A DNA stretch of 64,000 nucleotides from Clostridiales bacterium (GTDB taxonomy: Bacteria > Bacillota > Clostridia > Christensenellales > Aristaeellaceae), in NCBI GenBank assembly GCA_004557905.1, contig SFFH01000009.1, forward strand, positions 21,555 through 85,554, written 5' to 3'. The position numbers and the translations under genes are program-made. A model generated the notes under the pieces. It was not told where the DNA came from. It saw only the letters and a list, made by a program, of their open reading frames with translations, and ran no database searches. Positions 31,621 to 39,460 of this stretch are shown here, in pieces (position 1 is the stretch's first letter; each line of letters starts with the position of its first letter).

Positions 31621-31621
31621 G

Positions 31622-32806
31622 TTAGTGGTGGAACAGACGCATGCCCGTAAAGGCCATGACCATGCCGCGGCGGTTGCACTCGTCGATCACCGCGTCGTCG
31701 CGGATGGAGCCGCCCGGCTCGGCGATGTACTTCACGCCGGACTTCGCCGCGCGCTTGATGTTGTCGGAGAACGGGAAGAACGCGTCGGAGCCGAGCGCGA
31801 CGTTCGCCTGCGCGGCCAGGAAAGCCTCCTTCTCCCCGGCCGTCAGCGGGGCGGGCTGCTCGATGAAGTAGTTCTGCCAGATGCCCTCGGCGCAGACGTC
31901 CTCCTCGTTGCCGTTAATGTAGCTGTCGATCACGTTGTCGCGGTCGGCGCGGCCCATGCCCGGGCGGAACGGCAGCGCGAGCGTCTTGGGATGCTGGCGC
32001 AGGAACCAGGTGTCCGCCTTGGTGCCGGCCAGACGGGTGCAGTGGATGCGGGACTGCTGGCCCGCGCCCACGCCAATGGCCTGGCCGTCGTACGCGTAGC
32101 AGACGGAGTTGGACTGGGTGTACTTGAGGGTGATCAGCGCGACAATCAGGTCGATCTTCGCCTCCTGCGGCAGCTCCTTGTTTTCCGTGACGATGTTGCC
32201 AAGCAGCGCTTCGTTGATCTTGAAGTTGTTGCGGCCCTGCTCGAAGGTGACGCCGAAGACCTGCTTGGTCTCCTGCACGGCCGGGACGTAGCTCTCGTCG
32301 ATGGCGACGATGTTGTAGGCGCCCTTGCGCTTCTTCTTGAGGATCTCCAGCGCCTCCGGCTCATAGCCCGGGGCGATCACGCCGTCGCTGACCTCGCGGG
32401 AGATCAGCTTCGCGGTGGTCACGTCGCACACGTCGGAGAGCGCAACCCAGTCGCCGAAGGAGCACATGCGGTCCGTGCCGCGGGCGCGGGCGTAAGCGCA
32501 GGCCAGCGGGGAATCATCCAGGCCCGGGATATCGTCCACAAAGCAGGCCTTCTTGAGGTTCTCCGGCAGCACGCGGCCGATGGCGGCGGAGGTCGGGGAG
32601 ACGTGCTTGAAGGAGGTCACGGCACACAGGCCGGTCGCCTCCTTGAGCTCCTTGACCAGCTGCCAGGAGTTGAGCGCGTCCAGGAAGTTGATGTAGCCCG
32701 GACGGCCGTTGAGGATGGTGATGGGCAGGTCGCTGCCGTCCTGCATATAGATCTTGGCCGGCTTCTGATTCGGGTTGCAGCCGTACTTCAGTTCAAACTC
32801 TTTCAT
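31622..32806 (-). CDS. purH: stand-alone AICAR transformylase (C-terminal half of PurH)
   Basis: It transfers the formyl group from 10-formyl-THF to AICAR. The whole 394-residue protein corresponds to the AICARFT domain: LKYGCNPNQKPA near the start, the catalytic Lys-His in SFKHVSPTSAAIG, and SDAFFPFSDNIKRAA with PGGSIRDDAVI at the end. The N-terminal IMP cyclohydrolase (MGS-like) domain of ordinary bacterial PurH is absent; the separate PurO upstream supplies that step. AAGGAG lies 8 bases before the ATG. Confidence 0.9.
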   Translation of the reverse strand: MKEFELKYGCNPNQKPAKIYMQDGSDLPITILNGRPGYINFLDALNSWQLVKELKEATGLCAVTSFKHVSPTSAAIGRVLPENLKKACFVDDIPGLDDSPLACAYARARGTDRMCSFGDWVALSDVCDVTTAKLISREVSDGVIAPGYEPEALEILKKKRKGAYNIVAIDESYVPAVQETKQVFGVTFEQGRNNFKINEALLGNIVTENKELPQEAKIDLIVALITLKYTQSNSVCYAYDGQAIGVGAGQQSRIHCTRLAGTKADTWFLRQHPKTLALPFRPGMGRADRDNVIDSYINGNEEDVCAEGIWQNYFIEQPAPLTAGEKEAFLAAQANVALGSDAFFPFSDNIKRAAKSGVKYIAEPGGSIRDDAVIDECNRRGMVMAFTGMRLFHH

Positions 32807-32900
32807 CGTCTTGTCTCCTTGTTCTGCGGATCAGACCCGTTTGGGTCGTAGGCTGCTGTGCAGCCTGCTCTGAAACTATCTTTTTTCTTGGCTTATGAGG

Positions 32901-32969
32901 AACGTTAGGGCTGCCGCCCTAAAACCCGCTCGGGGACATTGTCCCCGAACCCCTTCTTCGCTTCGCGCG
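32901..32969 (+). repeat. three-hairpin interspersed repeat, copy 3
   Basis: AACGTTAGGGCTGCCGCCCT, CGGGGACATTGTCCCCG and CTTCTTCGCTTCGCG. It lies inside the purine cluster between purO and purH(C). Confidence 0.88.
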
Positions 32970-32985
32970 GCTAAAAGCAGTTTAG

Positions 32986-33705
32986 TTATTTGTTCTTGTT
33001 GACCATGCGGCTCTGGGCCTCGCCGGTTTCAAGATCGGTATAGCGGACATACAGGGAGATTCTGTTCTCCGCGTCCAGTGCGTTCCACAGGTCCGTGGTG
33101 AACGCATCGATGTCGTCGTCCATCGCGACGCGCTCCGGCTCGCCCTGGAAGGTCGGAATCGGGTTGCCGTCGCAGACGTAGGTGTGGAGGAAGTGGCCCA
33201 GGCCCGCGCAGGCGCCGTAGGAGAAGGTGTAGCGGTTGCAGAAGGTGCCCGCCGCGTCGCCGGACTTGAGGATGCTCATCTCGTAGGTGAAGTCGTTGCC
33301 TTCAAAGGTGAGCATGCCGCTGATGCGCGGGGTGAGGTTCGGCGCGTCCGGCTCGAACTCGCGGCTGGTCAGCGCTTGGGAGAAGCTCTTGCCCGCGGCG
33401 AGGCCGTCGTAGATGGTGTCGGTCTGGTTGCCGTTGGTGACGATCAGCTTGTTCTCGTAGCTGCGCACGGCGGCGTAGATGATCAGGGACGGGTCCTCGA
33501 CCTTGGAGGCGTCAAACGGCTCGGTGAAGATCTCGCCGTTCTTCTCGGTGAAGACGCGGTTGCGGCTGTTCGCGCTGCGGCCCATGATGAAGTACGCGAT
33601 GGCGGCCTTTTTGCCGTCCGGCGTCTTGCCGATGACGATGCCGCGGCCCGGATAGCGGTTGCCCTCAAGGCGCTCGGAGAGGGTCTTGATCTCATAGATG
33701 TTCAT
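32986..33705 (-). CDS. purO: archaeal-type IMP cyclohydrolase PurO
   Basis: It closes FAICAR to IMP, the last de novo purine step. The 239-residue protein matches the IMP_cyclohyd (PurO) family rather than PurH: YPGRGIVIG, AYFIMGRSANSRNRVF, LIIYAAVRSYENKLIVTNGNQTD and FEPDAPNLTPRISG are characteristic. It fills the gap left by the truncated PurH, and the two genes are co-directional. AGGAGG lies within the end of purN, whose stop is one base upstream of the ATG, so translation is coupled. Confidence 0.9.
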   Translation of the reverse strand: MNIYEIKTLSERLEGNRYPGRGIVIGKTPDGKKAAIAYFIMGRSANSRNRVFTEKNGEIFTEPFDASKVEDPSLIIYAAVRSYENKLIVTNGNQTDTIYDGLAAGKSFSQALTSREFEPDAPNLTPRISGMLTFEGNDFTYEMSILKSGDAAGTFCNRYTFSYGACAGLGHFLHTYVCDGNPIPTFQGEPERVAMDDDIDAFTTDLWNALDAENRISLYVRYTDLETGEAQSRMVNKNK

Positions 33706-33706
33706 C

Positions 33707-34297
33707 TTATCTGCTCCTCCTGATTTCTTCGGACACCAGCTCGACGGCCTGCGGAAGCAGCTTCCACTCGGCCTGCTCCATCACGCGGCGCTGAAGGATT
33801 TCGGGCGTGTCGCCGTCCTTCACCTCCACGGCCTTCTGCAGGATGATCTCGCCGCCGTCGGGAATCTCGTTGACAAAGTGGACGGTCGCGCCGGTCAGCT
33901 TCACGCCGCGCGCAAGCGCGGCCTCGTGCACGCGCAGGCCGTAGTAGCCCTCGCCGCAGAACGCGGGGATGAGGGACGGATGGATGTTGAGGATGCGGCG
34001 CGGGTAGCGGCGGGTGAAGTCCTCGCTGAGGATGGTCAGGAAGCCCGCGAGCACGATCAGGTCGATCCGGTATTCCTCAAGCGCCGCGCGGAGCTTCTCC
34101 TCAAACGCCTCCTGCGTGCTGCCCTTTTTGGCGATCACGACGGAGGGGATGCCGGCCCTGTATGCGCGCTCGAGCGCGTACACGCCCGGGCGGGAGGAGA
34201 CCACCAGCGCGATCTCGCCTGCTTGCAGGTTGGCGTCGATCAGCGCCTGCAGGTTGGTGCCGCCGCCGGAGACGAGCACGGCAATGCGTGTCTTCAT
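33707..34297 (-). CDS. purN: phosphoribosylglycinamide formyltransferase
   Basis: It formylates GAR with 10-formyl-THF. The 196-residue protein has the N-terminal IAVLVSGGGTNLQAL phosphate loop and the catalytic segment ILNIHPSLIPAFCGEGYYG with Asn, His and the later Asp in GATVHFVNEIPDGG, where Asn-Glu replaces the usual D-E-G wording but the final Asp is kept. It overlaps purM by four bases (ATGA). Confidence 0.95.
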   Translation of the reverse strand: MKTRIAVLVSGGGTNLQALIDANLQAGEIALVVSSRPGVYALERAYRAGIPSVVIAKKGSTQEAFEEKLRAALEEYRIDLIVLAGFLTILSEDFTRRYPRRILNIHPSLIPAFCGEGYYGLRVHEAALARGVKLTGATVHFVNEIPDGGEIILQKAVEVKDGDTPEILQRRVMEQAEWKLLPQAVELVSEEIRRSR

Positions 34298-35346
34298 TCG
34301 AGAACCACCTTTTCCTCACCGGCGATGATGTCGCCCATGACGTAGGCGTCCACGCCGTTGTCCCGGAGAATCTTCAGCGCGGTCTCCGCCTGTGCGGCGG
34401 GCACCACGACGCTCATGCCCACGCCCATGTTGTAGGTGTTGAACATGTCGCGCTCGGGGATGCTGCCCCACCTGGCGATGATGTCGAAGATCGGCAACAC
34501 CTTCACGGCGCGCTTGTCGATGTGGGCGCACAGGCCATCCGGGATGGAGCGCGGGATGTTCTCGTAGAAGCCGCCGCCGGTGATGTGGCTGATGCCCTTG
34601 ACGTCAACCTGCTCCAGCAGCGCGAGGACGGGCTTGACGTAGATCCTGGTCGGGGTCAACAGGGTCTCGGCGATGGTCTTGCCTCCCAGCTCCTCGCGCG
34701 GGACGTAGAGCTCGGGGTTGTTGTTGTCGATGTCAAAGACCTTGCGGATGAGAGAGAAGCCGTTGGAGTGAATGCCGGTGGACGGCAGCGCGATGACCAC
34801 GTCGCCAACCGCCATGCGGTTCTTGTCAAGGATCTTCTTCTTGTCCACGATGCCCACGGCGAAGCCGGCCAGGTCGTAATCCTCCACAGGCATCAGGCCC
34901 GGATGCTCGGCGGTCTCACCGCCGATAAGCGCACAGCCGGACTGCACGCAGCCCTCGGCCACACCGGAAACGATCTGCGCGATCTTCTCCGGCACGTTCT
35001 TGCCGCAGGCGATGTAATCCAGGAAGAACAGCGGCTTCGCGCCCACGCAGATGATGTCGTTGACGCACATGGCCACGGCGTCGATGCCGATGGTGTCGTG
35101 CTTGTCCATCAGGATGGCGAGCTTCACCTTGGTGCCGCAGCCGTCCGTGCCGGAGACCAGCACCGGCTCCTCCATGCCCGCGACGGGCAGGCCGAAGCAG
35201 CCGCCGAAGCCGCCCACATCGTCCAGGCAGCCCTCGTTGCGGGTGCGGGCGATGTGCTTTTTCATCAGTTCTACCGCGCGGTAGCCCGCGGTGATGTCCA
35301 CGCCGGCCGCGGCGTAGGACTCGGAGCGCGAAATCTCGTGTACCAT
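34294..35346 (-). CDS. purM: phosphoribosylformylglycinamidine cyclo-ligase (AIR synthetase)
   Basis: It closes FGAM to AIR with ATP. The 350-residue AIRS-type fold has LVSGTDGCGTKVKLA, DAVAMCVNDIICVGAKPLFFLDY, ALIGGETAEHPG, PSTGIHSNGFSL and HITGGGFYENIPR. The start is supported by AGAGGAA and the SYAAAGVDITAG N-terminus. It is the upstream partner of purN in a tightly packed block. Confidence 0.96.
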   Translation of the reverse strand: MVHEISRSESYAAAGVDITAGYRAVELMKKHIARTRNEGCLDDVGGFGGCFGLPVAGMEEPVLVSGTDGCGTKVKLAILMDKHDTIGIDAVAMCVNDIICVGAKPLFFLDYIACGKNVPEKIAQIVSGVAEGCVQSGCALIGGETAEHPGLMPVEDYDLAGFAVGIVDKKKILDKNRMAVGDVVIALPSTGIHSNGFSLIRKVFDIDNNNPELYVPREELGGKTIAETLLTPTRIYVKPVLALLEQVDVKGISHITGGGFYENIPRSIPDGLCAHIDKRAVKVLPIFDIIARWGSIPERDMFNTYNMGVGMSVVVPAAQAETALKILRDNGVDAYVMGDIIAGEEKVVLE

Positions 35347-35390
35347 CGTTTGATTCCTCTCTTATCTTGAATCTCAGTTGCGTATTACAG

Positions 35391-35453
35391 GCGCGAAGCG
35401 AAGAAGGGGTCTGGGGATAAATTCCCAGGCGGGGTATGGGGCTTGCGGCCCCA
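35391..35453 (-). repeat. three-hairpin interspersed repeat, copy 4
   Basis: Minus-orientation copy (GCGCGAAGCGAAGAAGGGG ... GGGGATAAATTCCC ... TGGGGCTTGCGGCCCCA) filling the purF-purM gap; the middle hairpin is degenerate. Confidence 0.8.
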
Positions 35454-36878
35454 TCAGCCTTTGCCGTTCCAGCAATAGGTGCAGACCTTGCAGGGCTCCA
35501 GGCCGATGGCCTCATAGATGCCCTCCAGGGACTGATACTCCAGCGACGCGAAGTGCAGCTTCTGGCAGATGGCGTCGCGCATTTTGCGGCCGCGCTCGCT
35601 GTCGCCGTCGCAGTACTCGTCCAGGTGATTGAAGCCCTCCTCGCCCTCAAGCTCCATGATCGTGGCGCGGGCCAGCAGGTCCATGGGTGAGGTGGAGCGG
35701 GAGAAGTTGAGGTACTTGCAGCTGTACAGAATCGGCGGGCAGGCAGAGCGGATGTGCACTTCCTTCGCGCCGTTCTCGTAGAGGAACTCGACCGTCTCGC
35801 GCAGCTGCGTGCCGCGCACGATGCTGTCGTCCACGAACAGAAGCTTCTTGTCCTGGATCAGCTCGTGCACCGGAATCTGCTTCATCTTGGCGACCATGTT
35901 GCGCTCGCGCTGGGTGGCCGGCATGAAGCTGCGCGGCCAGGTCGGCGTGTACTTGATGAACGGGCGCGCAAACGGGATACCGCAGGCGTTGGCATAGCCG
36001 ATGGCGTGCGGCGTGCCGGAATCCGGAACGCCGGCGACATAGTCGATGTCCTGCGCGAGGCCCTTTTCTTTGTCGTTCTTGGCCATGATCTCGCCGTTGC
36101 GGCAGCGCATGACCTCGACGTTGCGGCCCTCGTAGCTGGAGGTCGGATAACCGTAGTAGGACCACAGGAACGCGCAGATCTTCATCTCTTTGCCCGGCTC
36201 CTGCAGGACGGTAATCTCCTCCGGGGAGATTTCCACGACCTCGCCCGGGCCGAGCTCGCGCACGGCCTCGTAGCCCAGCTTCATGCCGGCGAAGGACTCA
36301 AAGCTCACGCAGTAGCCGTCCTCGTCGCGGCCGATGGACACCGGCAGGCGGCCCATGCGGTCGCGCGCGGCGATCAGGTGGCCGTTGTCACGCAGGATCA
36401 GGATGGACGCGGTGCCGTCGATGACGCCCTGCGCGAACCGGATGCCCTCCACAAAGCTGCTCTTCTGGTTGATAAGCGCGGCGATGAGCTCGTTGCTGTT
36501 CACGCGCCCGCCGGTCATCGCGTCAAAGTGACCGCCGCTGAAGGACAGGAACTGGTCGATCAGCGCCTCCGCGTTGTTGATGACGCCGATGGTCGCGATG
36601 GCGTAGGTGCCCAGGTTGGAGCGGATGAGCAGCGGCTGCGGATCGCTGTCGGAGATGCAGCCGATGGCCGCGTTGCCGGTCATCTCGTCGAGAATGTGCT
36701 CGAACTTCGTGCGGAAGGGCGAGTTCTCGATGTTGTGGATCTCGCGCTGCAGGCCGACCCCGGCATCATAGGCGGCCATGCCGCCGCGCCGCGTGCCCAG
36801 GTGGGAGTGGTAGTCGGTGCCGAAAAAGACGTCCAGAATACAGTTCCTGCGGGATGTGACCCCGAAAAAACCGCCCAT
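35454..36878 (-). CDS. purF: amidophosphoribosyltransferase-like PurF lacking the glutaminase cysteine
   Basis: The C-terminal PRTase half is intact: PDSGTPHAIGYA, the PRPP loop LLFVDDSIVRGTQLRE and the closing PCKVCTYCWNGKG, placed like the Fe-S cysteines of Bacillus PurF. The N-terminal half has the GATase II layout (TDYHSHLGTRRGGMAAYD, RVNSNELIAALI) but starts MGGFFGV, so the nucleophile Cys that normally follows Met is Gly. Hydrolysis of glutamine by the usual mechanism is therefore not expected; ammonia may be the donor, or another subunit may supply it. AGGAGG eight bases before the ATG confirms the start. It is 474 residues long. Confidence 0.9.
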   Translation of the reverse strand: MGGFFGVTSRRNCILDVFFGTDYHSHLGTRRGGMAAYDAGVGLQREIHNIENSPFRTKFEHILDEMTGNAAIGCISDSDPQPLLIRSNLGTYAIATIGVINNAEALIDQFLSFSGGHFDAMTGGRVNSNELIAALINQKSSFVEGIRFAQGVIDGTASILILRDNGHLIAARDRMGRLPVSIGRDEDGYCVSFESFAGMKLGYEAVRELGPGEVVEISPEEITVLQEPGKEMKICAFLWSYYGYPTSSYEGRNVEVMRCRNGEIMAKNDKEKGLAQDIDYVAGVPDSGTPHAIGYANACGIPFARPFIKYTPTWPRSFMPATQRERNMVAKMKQIPVHELIQDKKLLFVDDSIVRGTQLRETVEFLYENGAKEVHIRSACPPILYSCKYLNFSRSTSPMDLLARATIMELEGEEGFNHLDEYCDGDSERGRKMRDAICQKLHFASLEYQSLEGIYEAIGLEPCKVCTYCWNGKG

Positions 36879-36901
36879 ACGGTCATCCTCCTGTTCAGGT
36901 A

Positions 36902-36988
36902 AACCGGCATGATGCCGGCTGCATTTCCGACCGAGTGATATAAGTCCCGGCGCTTTGAGGCCGAGGCCGAAGCTCTGCGGAAGGACTT
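36902..36988 (+). repeat. 87-bp structured element, copy 2
   Basis: AACCGGCATGATGCCGG hairpin, GATATAAGTC, GCTTTGAGGCCGAGGCCGAA and the final GGAAGGACTT align with 13734-13820. Its plus strand is opposite to the purine operon, and no promoter precedes it on that strand. On the minus strand it would be read as part of the purC-purF transcript. Confidence 0.6.
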
Positions 36989-37047
36989 CTAGAGTAAAGA
37001 GTAGGAAACCGGGGCAGATTGCAAACCTGTCCCGGGATCGGATGGAA

Positions 37048-37737
37048 TTACGCGAAGAAAAGCTTGGAGAGGGTCATCGGGTCAATGTACTGGCCGTCCT
37101 TGTACACGCGCATATTGCCGGAGGCGATCTCGTCGATGAGGATCACCTTGCCGTTGGCGTCATAGCCGTACTCGAACTTGATGTCGTAGAGGACGAGGCC
37201 CTTCTCCTTCAGGTCGTCGGCGACGATCCTGGTGATCTTCTGGGTCATCTCCTTGATGGTGTCGTACTGCTCGCCGGTCATCACGCCGAGGTCGATGAGG
37301 CCGTCGCGGGTGACGAGCGGATCGCCCAGCGCGTCGTTCTTGAAGGTCATCTCGACATAGGCGGGCAGATCGGCGCCCTCCTCGATATAGTCCTTGTAGC
37401 GGCGGTAGAAGGAGCCCACGGCCTTGTGGCGGCAGATGACCTCCAGGCCCTTGCCGAACGGCTTGCACGGCACGACCTCCATGGTGGTGTTCTCAAGGTC
37501 CGCGCTCACAAAGTGGGTCGGGATGCCGGCGGCGTTGATCTTCTCAAAGAAGTAGATGGACATGCGCAGGTTCACGTCGCCTACGCCCTCGATGGTCAGG
37601 CCGACAGAGTTCTCGCCCGGATCGAACACGCCGTCCTTGCCGGTGCAGTCGTCCTTGAACTTGAGCAGATAGTTGCCGTTGTCAAGCGCATAAACGTTCT
37701 TGGTCTTGCCGGTGTACACGAGCTTGAGGTTCTCCAT
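37048..37737 (-). CDS. purC: SAICAR synthetase
   Basis: It joins aspartate to CAIR. The 229-residue protein has KLVYTGKTKNVYAL, LLKFKDDCTGKDG, the signature HKAVGSFYRRY and LYDIKFEYGYDANGKVILIDEI. AAAGGAG precedes the ATG by 9 bases. It follows purE by 63 bases. Confidence 0.97.
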   Translation of the reverse strand: MENLKLVYTGKTKNVYALDNGNYLLKFKDDCTGKDGVFDPGENSVGLTIEGVGDVNLRMSIYFFEKINAAGIPTHFVSADLENTTMEVVPCKPFGKGLEVICRHKAVGSFYRRYKDYIEEGADLPAYVEMTFKNDALGDPLVTRDGLIDLGVMTGEQYDTIKEMTQKITRIVADDLKEKGLVLYDIKFEYGYDANGKVILIDEIASGNMRVYKDGQYIDPMTLSKLFFA

Positions 37738-37800
37738 TGTCGTAAACTCCTTTGTCTATGTTGGAATGGAAAGGCGCTCCGCGCATGCGGAGTGCCGGGG

Positions 37801-38298
37801 TCAGCCATTGTATTGGCGTTCGCAGTCCGCGTTGGCGGCGAGCACCTTCTGCGTGTCCGCAGAGCGGCGGGCAGCCAGGCGCGCGGCAAGCGCGTCGTCG
37901 GTCACAGCAAGGATCTCGCAGGCCAGCAGCGCAGCGTTGACAGCGCCGTCCACGGCAACCGTGGCGACCGGGATGCCGGAGGGCATCTGCACGGTGGAGA
38001 GCAGCGCGTCCATGCCGTTGGCGAATGCGGTGGACTTCATCGGAATGCCGATGACCGGAAGGGTGGTGTTGGCGGCAAGGCTGCCGGCCAGGTGCGCGGC
38101 CATGCCCGCGGCGGCGATGATCACGCCAAAGCCGTTTTCGCGCGCGGAAGCGGAGAACGCGTGCGCCTCCTCGGGCGTCCTGTGCGCGGAGTAAATGTGC
38201 ACCTCGTGCGGGACATCCATGTCCTTCAGGGTGCGGATGGCCTTTTCGATGACGGGCAGGTCGCTTGCGCTGCCCATGATGACGGCCACTTTTTTCAT
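37801..38298 (-). CDS. purE: N5-carboxyaminoimidazole ribonucleotide mutase
   Basis: This class I PurE isomerises N5-CAIR to CAIR. IMGSASDLPVIEKA, the catalytic-His segment YSAHRTPEEA and AAAGMAAHLAGSLAANT, VIGIPMKS are typical. The frame is open 30 codons upstream, but GGGAGG 8 bases before the ATG at 38298 and the short N-terminus decide it (165 residues). It is the first gene of the purine operon, 55 bases after the -10. Confidence 0.97.
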   Translation of the reverse strand: MKKVAVIMGSASDLPVIEKAIRTLKDMDVPHEVHIYSAHRTPEEAHAFSASARENGFGVIIAAAGMAAHLAGSLAANTTLPVIGIPMKSTAFANGMDALLSTVQMPSGIPVATVAVDGAVNAALLACEILAVTDDALAARLAARRSADTQKVLAANADCERQYNG

Positions 38299-38352
38299 AG
38301 AAAATACCTCCCAATCTGTCACAGCCAGTTTGTGAGCGGAAAGTTCAAGTAC

Positions 38353-38381
38353 AGTATACCGGCGCACAGAAAAATTGGCAA
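38353..38381 (-). promoter_or_regulatory. promoter of the purine operon
   Basis: TTGCCA-17-TATACT on the minus strand, upstream of purE. Confidence 0.75.
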
Positions 38382-38387
38382 TCGGCA

Positions 38388-38432
38388 AAATAACCGAATA
38401 TTCACGGGGCGTTTGGTTTTTTCTTTCGGATA
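38388..38432 (-). promoter_or_regulatory. inverted PurBox-like operator pair
   Basis: AAATAACCGAATATT on the plus strand and CTATTATCCGAAAGA on the minus strand carry inverted CCGAA cores 26 bases apart, just upstream of the purE -35. This matches the Bacillus PurR operator form, two inverted A/T-rich CCGAAC boxes. Confidence 0.65.
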
Positions 38433-38438
38433 ATAGCG

Positions 38439-38465
38439 CAAAACCGCGCGGGGTCTGCGCGGTTT
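38439..38465 (-). terminator. terminator of the GT8 gene
   Basis: AAACCGCGC/GCGCGGTTT stem with a short TTTT on the minus strand, abutting the purine operator. Confidence 0.65.
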
Positions 38466-38475
38466 CGTTTGAGTA

Positions 38476-39297
38476 TCATCCCATGCAGCGGGCGGCCAGC
38501 TGCATGTAGTGCTTGTAGAGCACGCCGAAGCGGCCGACGTACGCCTTGTTCCAGGGCTTGCGCTTGCCGCAGAAGTGCAGGATTCGGGTGTTGGCGATTA
38601 CATAGTCCATGTCGGCCTCGCCCTGGCTGGCGAGCAGGTATCCGTTGTACTTGCGCGCGTCATAGTTGTAGAGCTTTTCGTCCAGCTCCAGAATTCGTTC
38701 GCCATACAGGCCGTTGAGAACGTCCTGATCCGGCAGCACGAGCAGCGCGCGGTTCTGCTCCACATAGGCAAAGATGTCCTGCGGGCGCACGCTTTTTCGG
38801 ATTTCCGGCAGGTTCATCAGCAGCATGCCGGAGTTGAAGTACCCCTCCGCGTCCTGCGTGGACAGGCGGATGCGGTTGACCGGCGTGGAGAGATCGACCA
38901 GGCCGTGATGGATGCTCGCAGCGTAGAGATAATCGCCCATATCCGTGTCGTAGAGCGCGCGCAGGGAGCCGATGACCAGCATGTCCGGGTCGAGGTAGAG
39001 GATGCGGTCAAGCGATTCGGGCAGCATCTGCGCAGCCAGCAGGCGGTAGTACATCGCGCGGGAGTAGTAGCGCAGCGTCGGCGCCTCGTCAAACCAGCGC
39101 TCGTCGATGGCGACGGGATGCAGCACGGCGCCGAAGCGGGCGCACAGCGCGTCAAGGCCGTCCCAGTCCTCCTGCGTCAGGCCGTCCCCGGCCAGATAGA
39201 TGTGAAATTCCTCGCCGGGGTTGTTCATCAGCAGCGAGACGAGCATCACGCGCAGCGGCGGCAGGTAATTGCGGTCGAGCGTAAACAGAATATTCAA
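38476..39297 (-). CDS. family 8 glycosyltransferase
   Basis: This is a retaining GT8 enzyme of the LPS/teichoic-sugar transferase type. NILFTLDRNYLPPLRVML is the donor-binding start, YLDPDMLVIGSL carries the metal DxD, and FNSGMLLMNL and PDQDVLNGLY are family blocks; HFCGKRKPW closes the site. A TTG start at 39297 is chosen because AGGAGG lies 9 bases before it and it gives the usual N-terminus. An ATG three codons earlier (39306) directly touches the ribosome site. Acceptor unknown. Confidence 0.87.
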   Translation of the reverse strand: MNILFTLDRNYLPPLRVMLVSLLMNNPGEEFHIYLAGDGLTQEDWDGLDALCARFGAVLHPVAIDERWFDEAPTLRYYSRAMYYRLLAAQMLPESLDRILYLDPDMLVIGSLRALYDTDMGDYLYAASIHHGLVDLSTPVNRIRLSTQDAEGYFNSGMLLMNLPEIRKSVRPQDIFAYVEQNRALLVLPDQDVLNGLYGERILELDEKLYNYDARKYNGYLLASQGEADMDYVIANTRILHFCGKRKPWNKAYVGRFGVLYKHYMQLAARCMG

Positions 39298-39426
39298 AGT
39301 GGCCATCCTCCTGAATGTTCGGTTTTTGTTCGGTCATGCCCATGCGATCGGGTCACGCCCATTGTACAGGAAGCGCGCCGGTCTGTAAAGAAAAAATGTG
39401 CGGCATTCAGTGAAAGGGCAAAAGAT

Positions 39427-39436
39427 GTGCTATAAT
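39427..39436 (+). promoter_or_regulatory. extended -10 promoter of the nucleotidyltransferase-like gene
   Basis: TGTGCTATAAT has a TGn motif before a perfect TATAAT and lies about 25 bases before the ATG. No good -35 is seen. Confidence 0.45.
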
Positions 39437-39460
39437 GCAGAAAAAGACAGGAAAGCGGGG

